This document shows, piece by piece, positions 9,616 to 20,895 of a stretch of DNA of 64,000 nucleotides. Each line of letters opens with the position of its first letter. Positions within the stretch are counted from its first letter, which is position 1. Below the pieces are notes generated by a model that was given only the letters and a program-made list of their open reading frames with translations, made no database searches and was not told where the DNA came from. Both the position numbers and the translations under genes were made by a program. The DNA is from Oryza sativa Japonica Group (lineage: Eukaryota > Streptophyta > Magnoliopsida > Poales > Poaceae): contig NC_089042.1 in NCBI RefSeq assembly GCF_034140825.1, positions 27,471,501-27,535,500 of the forward strand, in the 5' to 3' direction.

Positions 9616-10447
9616 ACTTTTACGGTAAATTCTACTGCTAGTATATACTACCAGTATATACAAGGGTAGTTTTGGTATTAGGTAAAAGTCTGAAAATGGC
9701 TTTTTGGTCCTTTAAATTAGAGAATTAATTTCATCCGGATTAATTTTCCTTCGTTAGTTTTTTCTGTGGATGTCGTCATCTGCTTCTTCTCGATACATCT
9801 CGCGTTTCCAGCGTCGCTGCTCCTGGTGCACATCGCTCCCGCGCCGAACAAGAGGGTCTGCCCCGCGACAGCCATCCGCTGCCACCTACCGCCGGCCTGC
9901 TGCCCCTGCCGCTGCCGCCTACCGCTGGCCGGCTGCCCCTGCCACTGCGGCAGACAAGGTCCCCAGCAGGCTTCGCCCTTCGGTAGACCCAGCAGCCGGC
10001 GCCCTCCCGTAGACCCAGCAGCCGGCGCCGATTTGGGGATTTTTTGGAAGAGATAGGGTTTTGGGTGGACGGAAAAGACACGAGAGGAGGAAAGGAGGAG
10101 GGAAATCGAATCGATTTCGATGGCGGCGGCGCCGATTTTGGCTCCCGGTGGCGGCGGCGACTGTGGCTGTCGGCGGCGGGGGCGGCGCCCATAGAAGCCA
10201 GCGGCGGCGGTCGCCCATGCGAGCCGAGCGGATTCAGTTTGAGTCGATGTGGTGAAACGGATCTGACTAAGTGAGTTCGCATTAATTTACAAAAATACCC
10301 TCCCACGCAAAAAGATAAAAAGACAAATATACCCTATCCAATTTATATTGCAGTATAATTAAGAGGGAAATCAGATAAATTTACACCGTCAGATCAAATA
10401 TACTGGTAGTATATACTAGCAGTAGAATGTACCGTAAAAAAGCTCTA
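9616..10447. mobile_element. Pack-MULE-like TIR element with GC-rich core
   Basis: The ends are inverted repeats of about 45 bp. The left ACGGTAAATTCTACTGC, then TAGTATATACTACCAGTATA, is mirrored at the right end near 10399-10437 with one or two differences. Between them lies a very GC-rich core (about 9835-10240) in an otherwise AT-rich desert, the look of a Mutator-like element that captured coding DNA. The flanks AATAAGAGG and AAAACGAGG (7 of 9 identical) could be a worn 9-bp target duplication. Open frames in the core are Pro/Ala/Arg-rich and match no family I know; a short GC motif (AGACCCAGCAGCCGGCGCC) occurs twice at about 9983 and 10011. Confidence 0.7.
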
Positions 10448-10756
10448 AAAACGAGGAGATATACTTTCTAGAGTTTCAAATCACACCCCCAAAAAGCAAC
10501 CATCTATACATATACAGTGCAAACACAAAAAGATTGTTTTTATAAGCAGAGGGCCGGGAGGGACCTCCAAGCTCGTCCAAATTGCAAAAACAAATTAACT
10601 AGCATTGACATCGATCAGAAATCATCAATCATCTATGAAATAATACATATATAGCCGTATGCAGCTATATGTGCTGCTGCCAATTGAACGATGCCCAAGA
10701 ACAAGCTAGAGCACCAGTGCCGGGCTGCCGGCATTTTTGAATCCGTGTTTATTGGG

Positions 10757-11108
10757 GGAACATATACTACGGATACAAGCTTCCCGTGCACAGAAAATTA
10801 TATAAAAAATTAAACACATACTTTCAATAGTATTACACCTATCTATGAAATCTCATGTTCAAATTTATTATATTTTAGCCGTAACAAAAAAAAAAGACAA
10901 TTCTTACTGGTTTTTACTCTTACAATTGTTAGATTTTTCTCTTTTTTGTTACGGCTAAAATACAATGAATTTGAATGTAAGACTTTGTAATATGTGTAGT
11001 ATTATTAAGAGTACATGTCATATTTTTTGTAAAATTTTCTAAGACATTTACTAGTTGGTATGTAGAGAGTGTACACGAGAAGCCTATGTGTGCGTAGGAT
11101 ACTTTGCC
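10757..11108. mobile_element. MULE-type MITE with 10-bp target duplication
   Basis: This 352-bp foldback element has arms of about 170 bp; both carry TTTTAGCCGTAACAAAA in opposite orientation near the middle. It is flanked by a perfect GTTTATTGGG at 10747-10756 and 11109-11118. The terminal bases GGAACATATACTACG match the complement of the right end (GGCAAAGTATCCTACG). The 10-bp duplication and long TIRs indicate a Mutator-like MITE. Confidence 0.9.
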
Positions 11109-11124
11109 GTTTATTGGGTTCGGC

Positions 11125-11400
11125 ATCTTTTTCTCCGAACCCCCTGAGAGCTCCGGCTGAGCAGGCCTAGAAGCAAAACGTTGGGCCTCCGTTTGGCCCA
11201 TCAACAAAAGGGCCGCTACCATTGCTAGCGGCCAAGTCAACAGTTCGCACGGGTCGTATTGGGCTTACTGTACGGCCCAATATAAGGACCGCTGATCACT
11301 TTGCCCATGCATTTCTTTACCTGAAGAACTTCACTGCTACAGCCACTCCTAAGTGCTAACCTCAAGCTGTTTGTTTGGATCTGGTAAACCAAACATTACA
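11125..11400. repeat. Second copy of the duplicated 5' segment
   Basis: This is homologous to 7430-7716 plus 7921-7950, the upstream segment of the 8-cysteine tandem pair. Here it has been pushed away from its gene by the Pack-MULE-like element and the MULE MITE at 9616-11108. Confidence 0.7.
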
Positions 11401-11830
11401 CTAGTACACACAACCTGGAAGCTTGATTTCTTAGCAGGATTATCTTAAGCTTCTGATAATTATGTGTAGATCTTTTTTGGGACTACATGCTGCTAGATTC
11501 GCTTCACGAGCAAGGAAAAGAAAATATTTACAAGTAGGAGGATACATGTGATCGATTTATGTCAAGCTAGCTAGCTAGCAATATATGGACAAGGATTCAG
11601 ATTCTGCCAAATCATACAGAGCCAGTAATGCATGTTCCGATGCGCTCAACTTGACGATGCATACAGATATAGATATATCGGTACAAGATCTGCCTCCATT
11701 ATTAATTAAAACCATTTGGTACATGATCTGAATATATATAGGCAAATGTTCAGCAGGCTAAACGTACTTCCTCATGCTGAATCCTCGTACTGATGATCGA
11801 TCGATCTCGATCTACAGCTCCATTTTAATA
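11401..11830. other. Gene desert segment
   Basis: This is AT-rich with GATC/TAGC-rich simple motifs. I see no coding region, RNA gene or repeat with clear ends. Confidence 0.4.
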
Positions 11831-12072
11831 GCAGGTACAATAGCAGGCTATAAGCCAGATATAAATATATTTTAAACATATAAAGGAAGAGAGAGAAGAG
11901 TAGCGGGTTATAGATCTGTAGCCAGCTGCAGTACGGACTTCAAGACGTAACGTGTGTATGACAAGTGAGACCAGGTATTAATAGTATAGTAAGCAGCTAT
12001 TGTATGAATTAGCTATTATATTGGCTCTAAATTATTTGAAGCTAGTAGTTGGCTATATTATTAAACTTGCTC
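11831..12072. mobile_element. MITE (AGCAGGTACAATAG family), copy 1
   Basis: A stretch of about 240 bp starts AGCAGGTACAATAGCAGGC and ends TATTAAACTTGCT, with inverted ends (AGCAGGT/AGCAAGT). Two more copies of the family lie back to back at 15900-16338. The superfamily was not resolved. Confidence 0.75.
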
Positions 12073-12508
12073 TAATAGTTAAAAGACAGGCCAAATCTCA
12101 ATAGCATTTTAAGGCCAAATCTCGATAACGCATTAATTAATCTGGGACAGAGTACTTCAGCTAGAGGAACTCCGGATTACAATCAATGCCGACTGCAAAA
12201 GATCTTTTGTTCATATATAAGCCTCCTCTTGCTTAACATACTTGGAAAATGGTGCTGTTATATAATGGCATGGGCCTGCAGCCAGCAAGTAGATTAATGG
12301 AATCAATGGAGGCGAAACCCCAACATATTGAGTTAAATTAACAGATGTAGAGATTAGGCTTTGACGAGATCATGATTTGCATAATTGTTCATCTAGTCAG
12401 GTAGCCATAGATTTTCCTTTTTTTAGTTAACTGCGACGAACCTGATCGACTATCTACCGGCTCACCAGCGCGGAATTGATGCTCTGCTGATCCACATTTA
12501 GCAAATAC

Positions 12509-12754
12509 TCCCCGCTTTTCAAATTATAACTAAGTCGCTTTAATTTCTTTTAAAAGAAACTTATATAAGTTTGACTTAGCTTATAAGTAAATGTAGCAAC
12601 TCTTATAACACCAAATTAGTTTCATTAGATGTAATATATATTGAATATATTCGATAGTATGTTTATTTGATTGAAAATGGTATACTATGTTCTGCTATAA
12701 GCTTGATCAAACTTAAATTTTAAAAAAGTGTCTTACAATATAAAATAAAGGGAG
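12509..12754. mobile_element. Stowaway-like MITE
   Basis: About 246 bp with CTCCCC/GGGAG ends next to TA and internal AGTCGCTTTAATTTC-type sequence. It is related to copies at 19166 and 28844. The arms are diverged. Confidence 0.75.
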
Positions 12755-12808
12755 TATATGTGATCATGCCGCTCTAGCAAGTATGTCTACTTACAATCAT
12801 ACAACACA

Positions 12809-13005
12809 ATACAAATATTAGAGCTCATATAATCACGTACACCCTACCTCTATGGTTGGACCACGTATTCTTGATACTAACGAAGTCATTACAAGTGTCT
12901 CATTGTCGACAGGTACGTAGACTATCATGTGCCAAGTCGAAAATTTGAACCGGATAGGCTTGTTCTACCACAAGGAATCTAACCAGTTAATCTACGTTCA
13001 CTTTG
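12809..13005 (-). mobile_element. tRNA-derived SINE with 15-bp target duplication
   Basis: On the minus strand the element opens GAACGTAGATTAACTGGTTA, containing a Pol III A-box-like word (TAGATTAACTGG), and has GGTTCAAATTT as B box about 40 bases on. CAATCATACAACACA (12794-12808) and CAATCATTCAACACA (13006-13020) flank it with one mismatch. This is the structure of a rice OsSN/p-SINE-like SINE. A relative lies at 55173-55471. Confidence 0.8.
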
Positions 13006-13020
13006 CAATCATTCAACACA

Positions 13021-13893
13021 TTACTTATAACATAGAAGTTAACTAATTAATCGTAGCCAAAATTAAATTAGTTGTTTGAATGGAATTAATCATGCATTTC
13101 ACGAACAAATATATTAGTTATCCCCCGATAAGGCGATAACATCATTCGTGATGCATGGTTTGAAGCTAGTTGTTGGACGAAAGATAAGGATACAGTCTCC
13201 TGCGCCCAATTGTCAAAACTTGATCTCTTATGCGTTCATCCGTGATGATACACATATTCGCTGATCGGTCAACTTCACACATGTATTATACATAACCAGT
13301 GTCACGCGATGTATGGCTGAATATATGTTTGTACGAGAATCACATGCAGCATTGCCATAAAAAATTCAGATAACCATATAAGAGATCGAATATGACTTCA
13401 TCAACAAGTACTCAAATTAAATACAGTCAATAGTAATCAGTCTATGATTGATGATCATGTATAGTAATTAGTCTATCATTGATGATTATGTATAGTTAAT
13501 TGAAGAACAGGAGATGAAGCAAGCAATGCGTGCGATGAGTTTCAGAGCAGGCGAAGAGCCATTTCTAGCTAGCTGTGCCCGTTTGCTCATAGCATGGATC
13601 ATTCGTTCATTTACTATTCCCGTAAGAGTAAATTAGATCAGTGAACATATACATACAGGGAATCAAAGTGCTCGTGTGAGAATCGAAGATACAAAAATAT
13701 TATACAGTTTACAAAACAGTTGGAGGTGTTGTTATATGTAGCTGTAGGCCCGAAATGCACAGGCTCACGGTAGTATCAGGCGTGCAAAGCTGGAGTACGT
13801 GTTTATTATTGGTGCAAAGCTGGGAGGGAAGGGATCGAAAACATGTAATGAAAATCGCATATTTATAGTGCCAAACTGAAAACTAACATAGTA
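13021..13893. other. Gene desert segment
   Basis: AT-rich DNA in which I could support no gene or repeat. A short near-repeat (ATAGTAATCAGTCTATGATTG, then a similar copy about 30 bp later) occurs near 13430-13490. Confidence 0.4.
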
Positions 13894-14129
13894 CTCCCTC
13901 ATTCCTTAAATATTTGGTACCGTTGACTTTTTTAAACATATTTGACCGTTCGTCTTATTCAAAAACTTTTATGAAATGTGTAAAAACTATATGTATACAT
14001 GAAAGTATATTTAACAATAAATCAAATGATACGGAAAGAATTAATAATTACTTAAATTTTTTAAATAAGACGAACGGTCAAATATTTTTAAAAAATTCAA
14101 CGGCGTCAAATATTTTAGGATGTAGGGAG
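13894..14129. mobile_element. Stowaway MITE
   Basis: A 236-bp sister of the copy at 2391-2625. The arms share CCGTTGACTTTTTT and TTGACCGTTCGTCTTATTC with complementary right arms, and TA flanks are present. Confidence 0.9.
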
Positions 14130-14365
14130 TATTGAGAAATGGACGTATTAAATTTATCCACATCAAATTTTTAATTAGAGTGATCATATGTATACATATT
14201 TTTTAAATAGTACAATGATTTATAGGTTTACATTATTTTTTAAAGTTAGCAGTATATATTTTTCCCAAGGTAGCTCCCGATCAAATGAATAATGGCCATG
14301 TATGCCCGCCACCCATAAGACATATGTACAGGTCCGCTAGGTAGTATCGATCGAGTACGTACGTA

Positions 14366-14484
14366 CTCCCTTTGTCCAAAAATAAGTCAATTTAAGAGGG
14401 GATGTGTTCCCTTCTAGTATAATAAATCTGGATTAGAAGGGATCATATTTTTTAGGTTGGCTTTTTTTTTTGGACGGGAGGGAT
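14366..14484. mobile_element. Short Stowaway MITE
   Basis: About 119 bp start CTCCCTTTGTCC and end GGACGGGAGGGA, with TTCTAGTATAATAAATCTGG in the middle. It resembles the short copy at 18082-18300. Confidence 0.75.
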
Positions 14485-15689
14485 TACGTATGTTTTACCC
14501 GCGAAGCATGTGGAAATCAACCTCCCGGTCTAGCTATCCTCATCTTAATTTGCTTCGATCGATCGAGATCCTCACCAACGTGTTGTCGTGCGCGCTATCC
14601 GGCCAGTGGCAATTAAGGTGGCATCGATCGATCGTGTTGGTTAGTTTACTCTCGACTAGATCTCGTGTGTGCAGAGGCATATGCATGCAGGTGAGTAGAG
14701 TGCAGCAGTAGTGTGTGCTGCAAGCATGCGTGTGGATGATTATTGGTCCCCCTGGAAGACGTACACGTACTCCATATTGGAGCCGGCAAATTAAGGTGTA
14801 CCCCGTACGTGTGTGGTAGCTACGCGACGGATCGGACGAACACTTGTGACGTCAGACACTAGCTGGCTGCAGCACAAACGTAACAGTTGTGGAATAGTAC
14901 TAGGACTCCGTCCCGACCAACGTGCGTCGAGGCGGGCGACACGCAACGACGACACGGTGTGTGCATATGGATGTTCATGGTGCCTGCCTCCGCGTGCACA
15001 GGGTTCAGCGCAACCGGTCGATCGGTTGGCGATGGAGGCCCCGGCGGCCGGTTGGCCATATATGTCTCTTTCGGTCTCGTGCATTAAAGTGCTAGATATA
15101 GATAATTCATTAGGTAAAGTGGGATATACTACGTACTGTATATTTCATTCTAGTTATTTTCTATATTTATATTGATATTAATGAATCTAGACATATTAAT
15201 TAACATCAATATAAATATGAGAAATGCTAGAATAATTTACATTGTGAAACGGACGAAGGACTATGTAACATGCATGCTGGCCTGCCTGCATCTGCATATA
15301 TCTCTGCATGTTAAATAGTTGGAGATGAAGATGATATATATAGGTAGACGTACGCGCGCACGCATTGGCCCGGGGCAATTTGGCATCATCGATTGATCCA
15401 TCTGAGATTAATTTGTGTGGTGTACACTAGCTGTACGTGCGTGCGTGCGTGCGTGCATCTGTAAGATGATGTGTCACTAAGCTCTCCTAGCTTATTATGT
15501 CTATCTTGCTAGCTATATGTATATACACCAGCCGGGTACGTGGTCATCTGATCATCTCTATATATAGGCATTGGTCATACCGTCGGCCGGTGCACGCGTG
15601 GCGGCCGCACGATTGGGCCAGCCGGTCGGGATCGACATCATATATATGCCTCTTCTCTTCTTCATTTCGTACACACGCGCGGCATGCAA
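14485..15689. other. Gene desert segment with simple repeats
   Basis: No convincing gene. Overlapping open frames occur on both strands at 14790-15175 but show no domain or splice context. A Stowaway-like fragment (AATGAATCTAGACATATTAA, related to 18082-18300) lies near 15100-15260, and (GTGC)n at 15436-15456. Confidence 0.45.
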
Positions 15690-15899
15690 CTGATAGAGAT
15701 GCAAGGCCTACCGTGAACCCGCTTATAGATAAAACTAGTGAGTAAAACACGCGGTGTGGATTACCTACTAATTAATTTAATCTATAAATTAATGAATTTA
15801 TGGGTTGATCCACTCTTGCATCTCTACGACGTGAAAAACCCATAAATTACCCTTTATTTAACGTATAAGTAGGTTCACGGGTCGGTCCGCTTACATAGT
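15690..15899. mobile_element. MITE (GATGCAAGCGG family)
   Basis: About 210 bp with ends related to TAGAGATGCAAG and GGTCCGCTTACAT. The same family is present in the opposite orientation at 17497-17714; both contain CACTAATTT/GGATTAC-type internal words and Pu-CCCATAA segments. Confidence 0.65.
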
Positions 15900-16338
15900 T
15901 AGGTACAATAATAGATTATAAGCCAGCTATAAACATATTTTAAAGAGATAAAAGATGAGTGAGAAGAGCAGCGGGCTACAGATCTGTAGTCAGCTGTAGC
16001 ACGGACTCCAAGACGTAATGTTTGTATGATAGGTGGGACCAGATATTAATAGTATAATAAACAACTATTGTATAAATTGGCTGTTAAATTGGCTATAGAT
16101 GATTTGTAGCAAGTTTAACAGTATAGCCAACTACTAGCTCCAATTCATCTATAGCCAATCTAATAGCTCATTCATACAATAGTTACATACTACAATATTA
16201 ATACCTGGTCCCATATATCATACACACACCGCGTCTTGAAATCCGTGCTACAGCTGACTACAAATATGTAGTCCGCTGCTTTTCTTTCTCCTTATTTATC
16301 TTTTTCAAATATGTTTGCAGCGGGCTTATACCCTGCTC
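15900..16338. repeat. Tail-to-tail MITE pair forming a long hairpin
   Basis: Two copies of the 11831-12072 MITE family lie in opposite orientation, the first at about 15900-16110 and the second at about 16111-16338, with almost no spacer. Markers such as GACTCCAAGACGTAAT in the first and GCGTCTTGAAATCCGTG in the second are mirrored. A transcript through this region would fold into a duplex of about 200 bp. Confidence 0.8.
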
Positions 16339-16749
16339 TTATGCACGAGACATACGTGTCGGCGCGTGGTGTGATGCGTGATTATTTCTTCGTCGATCGA
16401 TCGTCTCCGGCCGGCCGGCCGGCCTAGCTACTCCTAGCTAGGCCGGCGGCGATCAAGCGTGCTGGTACACGTAGAGGCTATAGCACGAGTGGATTATATT
16501 ATTGGTGGTCCATGCATGCATCGCATGGATAGCCTGGATGACGCACGTTTATTTCTGGCGCCTCTCGCCAACGGCAGGATCGATCTCCTTTCAACTACGT
16601 ACTGTGCCACTCGTGTGTCGACAGGGACGCCCCATCTAACCCAACCAAAATCCAATCTGCATGCTGCTGCTGCTGCTGCTACTACTCAGGAGATGGATTC
16701 TAATCTCTCGGGTGGACGTCCACCCATTTTTTACATACCACCAATCTCT
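16339..16749. other. Gene desert segment with GGCC repeat and stray TIR
   Basis: This contains a GGCCGGCCGGCCGGCC run near 16409-16424, a small (CTG)n run, and at about 16706-16730 a lone copy of the GGGTGGACGTCCACCC end that belongs to the next element. Confidence 0.6.
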
Positions 16750-17090
16750 CGGGTGGACGTCCACCCGTTTCTTACATGTCACCTAAATGATTATGAAAAA
16801 ATCCTAAAAAAAATTATAAGATACTTCAATATGTAATATATCATTTCACAAACATGTAAGTTCAAATTCGATTTCTACAAGTTGTAACAAAAATAACAAA
16901 TTAAACTCTAACTAGTATACGTATATTCACAGTCAAATTTGTTGTTCTTGTTCCAACTTGTAGAAGTCGAATTTGAATTTGCATGTTTGTGAGATGATAT
17001 ATTACATATTAACCTATCATGTCAATTTTTTTTTGAAAATTTTTCATAACCATTTAGATGACATACAAGAAACGGGTGGACGTCCACCCG
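16750..17090. mobile_element. MITE with palindromic GGGTGGACGTCCACCC ends
   Basis: A 341-bp foldback element. Both ends carry CGGGTGGACGTCCACCCG, itself a palindrome, followed inward by matched inverted sequence (TTTCTTACATGTCACCTAAA against TTTAGATGACATACAAGAAA). The arms are about 150 bp. The superfamily is not assigned, as no clear target duplication was seen. Confidence 0.85.
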
Positions 17091-17496
17091 AATGTTTAAA
17101 ACAGTTCTCCTACTACTCATTTTAATTACTACTCCTGGCATGCATGCACACCACACACTGCACACTGCTATAGCTACGTACCGTACGTAATTCCTATCGG
17201 TCCCCAAAGTCACCAAAGTATGCGTTGGCTGTACGTTGCTACCTCTAGGATCTAGCTAACGTGCAATGTACATGCACATGCACAGGCTAAAATACAGCCA
17301 TCCATATGCTGATATATATGCATGCAGGCTCGATCTCTAGCTTTATTTGCTGGCCTGCAACTAACTGCAAGGCGTCCATCGGTTTTATTGGATGGCCTAA
17401 ATTAAAAGTTGCCTTCAATTCAGTATCAGAGACCACACCACCAAGCGTCGTCTTCATCGATCCATCGCGACTGCACTATGACCGACAACAAAAGTA

Positions 17497-17714
17497 GGGA
17501 TATGCAAGCGGACCGATCTACAAAACTACTTATATATGTTAAGTAAAGGGTAATCCGTGAGTTTTCACATCATAGTTTGGCTTGTCGCGTCGTAGAGATG
17601 CAAGTGGATCAACCCATAATAATTATTTAAATTAGTAAGTAACCGGCGGATTACTCACTAATTTTGTCTATAAGCTGTTCACGGTCACGGGTTAGCCCGC
17701 TTGCATCTCTACAC
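17497..17714. mobile_element. MITE (GATGCAAGCGG family), second copy
   Basis: About 218 bp, bounded by GGGATATGCAAGCGGACC and GCCCGCTTGCATCTCTAC as inverted ends. It is the same family as 15690-15899, in the other orientation. Confidence 0.75.
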
Positions 17715-18081
17715 AAAAGTGGCCCATCCATCGAAAGATCAGTTTCAATTAATTTCTCACATGCGCGCGGTATATATATCATCATGTCAGTCTCTCTTAT
17801 ATGCCATGCGTTCGTTCATGTCAGTATATATATGCAGTGCAGGTTACACATGGTTCTCTACAGGAATTGCAGGCATGCAGATAGCTGGGTGACGCACATA
17901 CATACGGCTGCAACTGCATGCATGCTGCCATTGGACATTGCAGTAGATCGATCCACGTACTACACTGATCGATCCATCGCCATCGCCGTGCTGCTTGCCT
18001 ACGCCTTAACAAACACTACTGTACCCTACACGTTACGTTCCTCCAAATTATCCCACATGTCTGCCCACTTGCACCTATCTA

Positions 18082-18300
18082 CCCCCTCCGTCCCAAAAAA
18101 AATCAGCATTTGACCCCTCTTACAACGAATCTAGATAATTCATTATCCAGATTCATTCAGATTCACATAGATGTTAATGAATCTCTAGATTCATTAACAT
18201 CTATATAAATATGGATAATGTTAGAATGACTTACATTATAAAACGAAGGAAGTAGAAGGGATCACACCCACTTCTAGGTTGGTTTTTTAGACGGAGGGAG
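18082..18300. mobile_element. Stowaway MITE
   Basis: A 219-bp element starts CCCCCTCCGTCCC and ends GACGGAGGGAG with TA on both sides. Internal complementary words flank ATGTTAATGAATCTCTAGAT. Confidence 0.88.
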
Positions 18301-19165
18301 TATCTATCTATCTAAGTGTCTAACTCTACGAGCCTGGCTGACATGAGGCCACCCAGCTCAATCGATCGATTGATCTCTCTAGCTTGCTCGTTCCTTCATC
18401 ACCATCATATGGCCTGCATTTTATGCATGCATGCATGCACAAAAAGATGTGGCCTCCTTTTCATAAAGTTCTATATCTGCCAATTGATCATTAGCTAGCA
18501 GCTGCACGCAGCCAGTTACTGATCAGTTAGTTAACAAATTAAGCTCAAGTACTGTTCAGGCATTTAATTAGGATCGAGCTAAATTAACTATGGCAGCCGC
18601 CAGTTCAGTCCCTGATGATCAAAGTGCTCTGAGCTGCCCTGCTCGTGCGTACGTATGTTCAGAGAGAATTTCAGATACATTCAGGCCCGATCGATGAATC
18701 TGAACATTTTTTTTATTCATGGCCTTTTGGCCGTCTTTACAGTTACACATAAGCAATCTGGTTTCTAAATTGTCCATCCACAAAGGAGAAAGGTCGACGT
18801 ACAATTCCACACAGGTATTATATAGTCTTCGGACAATTTTATGTTACATTATTGGGCACGGCTTAGCTCTTGGATATCATCAGAGGACCACTACTAATTA
18901 ATTAGTAGTTTCTTTAATTATCTCGTTAGCAAAGGGAACATCAGCTACCTGTCTAGTACTGTAGGTTCAGAACCTTATGTGTAATCATGTGTTTTAAAAT
19001 GTTACTAATAGATTAATATACACAGTACATCTTGTGTCATGTTGCTTACGTGGATCGCAAACAATGCACAGTTTTTTTTGACACACACCTAGGCCCCTGG
19101 GGCACATATCATATCTGCATCTACGGCCAATCTAGTTAGAAACTTTAATTGGATCAAGTTAATTA
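18301..19165. other. Gene desert segment
   Basis: AT-rich sequence without a supportable gene. Short frames exist on both strands around 18620-18900 and look random. Confidence 0.4.
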
Positions 19166-19423
19166 TTCCCTTCGTTTTATATTATAGTAAGTCGTTTATC
19201 TTTTTTTCTAGTCAAATTTTATTAAGTCTGAACAAATTTATAGAAAAATTTAGCAACATCTAAAATATCAAATTAGTTTCATTAAATCTAGCATTAAATA
19301 TATTTTGATGATATGTTTATTTTGTGTTAAAAATGCTGCTATATTTTTCTATAAAGTTAATCAAACTAAAAGAAGTTTAATTAGGAAAAAAGACAAACGA
19401 ATTATAATATGGAATTGAGGGAG
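19166..19423. mobile_element. Stowaway-like MITE
   Basis: About 258 bp with degenerate TTCCCTTCG and GAGGGAG ends next to TA. The interior (TAGCAACATCTAAAATATCA) is shared with the copies at 28844-29101 and 36130-36262. Confidence 0.8.
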
Positions 19424-20895
19424 TAGTTGACACCCATGCAGACACTTTTCCAAGCATGAGTACGTTTTTAACAATATCTGACAGAAAAATACAATATCTG
19501 ACAAAAGTTAATGTAATGCATTGTGCCCTGACTAGGTTTAAAGCAGATGTAGATCAGTGTGTAATGAAGCTCACCTTTGTTGGAACTTGGAGAGAGGAAT
19601 CTCTCCTTTTGTTATGTGTGCTGCTTTGAGTGAAACAGCCTAGGTGTGTTTGTTGTGACATTAAGCCATTAACTAAACCAAGTGAGCTACAGCTAAGCAA
19701 AACGGAACTGAACTGAATTAGCACATATATATTATTACTAATTAATGTTTCTGACCTAGCACTACATACTACTTTTGCTCCAATTCAGTCCATTTTTCTA
19801 TATCATTTCAGGACAAGAAGAGAAAGTACAAAGTAGTAGTAGTACAGAACAACAACAGTAGAAAAGCGCAATAACGCAAAAAAGGGCTTTACCATGTGTG
19901 TTGTGTTCGTGTGATTGATGTTAACATACTGCAATCAGCAAGGATTTGAGCTGTCTCCTGATGAGGAATCCCAAATGGCTTCCGGTCCCGGGCCAAACAG
20001 GGCTCCAATCAGCAACCTCTTTCCTGTTCTTTTGAGAGGGATAGCTGGCTAACTGGTTAGTAGCTAGTCCTAGTAGTACATTTAATTAATCACCTTTTTT
20101 CTTTTTAATCTTTTGACATGGCAGTGGGGAGCTCGATCAGCCTAATTATATTAACGACTGTACTTTGGTGCATAATGCATCTGACGAAAGAGGACGAAAA
20201 TAGTTTTGCATGGTGTGCTGATCAGAGAGGTCATTTCTACACCGACAAAAAAGGGATTTGTCTGTCGGATTTGGCATAATTATTCATCAGCAAAATAATT
20301 GACAATGATGTAAATGATCAGACTGAAGTGCACTTCAGCTCAATCATCTTAATTTAACCCCATAGATTACCCTGGCCATATGCATAGATCCAAAAGACAC
20401 ATGCATAATTCCAAATCGATCAGAAAGTGATTAGCCATGGAGGTTGTGCATGCATGCACATTAAAAAGATGATTATAACCACTATCAAATAATCATGCAT
20501 CCTTTCAAAAGTAACTTCACAATAATGAGATCCAATGCATATATATGGGGTTTAACAGTAGTTAATTAGGGCCCAAAAGTATATACTAGATTAGGCCAAA
20601 GCGCTGTGAGGGCGCCACGTGTACAATCACATCACCGTGCCGCTATTTGCAACTCGATCTTCACTGCTGCATAATAGTGCACACACACGATTACCTTGCC
20701 AGAAGATTTCTCGTCTCTTCGATCATGTACATAGTTAATTTTTTCGAAGAGGAAAAAATTAGTAGGATGCATGTATCATCCAAATATCCATCGTTTCAAT
20801 ACCTAAAAATTTCCAATGGATGCTTCAAAAAAAGATCAAAAAGGTAAAAAAAAAAACGAATTTTAAGGAGTCAAGAATACTCCATTATATGGCAA
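19424..20895. other. 3' side of the MATE gene, no feature seen
   Basis: I see no coding sequence. The last part is the presumed 3' flank of the minus-strand MATE transporter. No repeat with definable ends was found. Confidence 0.4.

Noticed and set aside
9770-10306. Proline/alanine-rich ORFs in the Pack-MULE-like core treated as genes
   Set aside because: Both strands and several frames are open because the DNA is GC-rich; no conserved domain or splice structure.
16459-16836. 125-codon plus-strand frame
   Set aside because: It runs into the MITE at 16750 and contains no domain; most likely chance.
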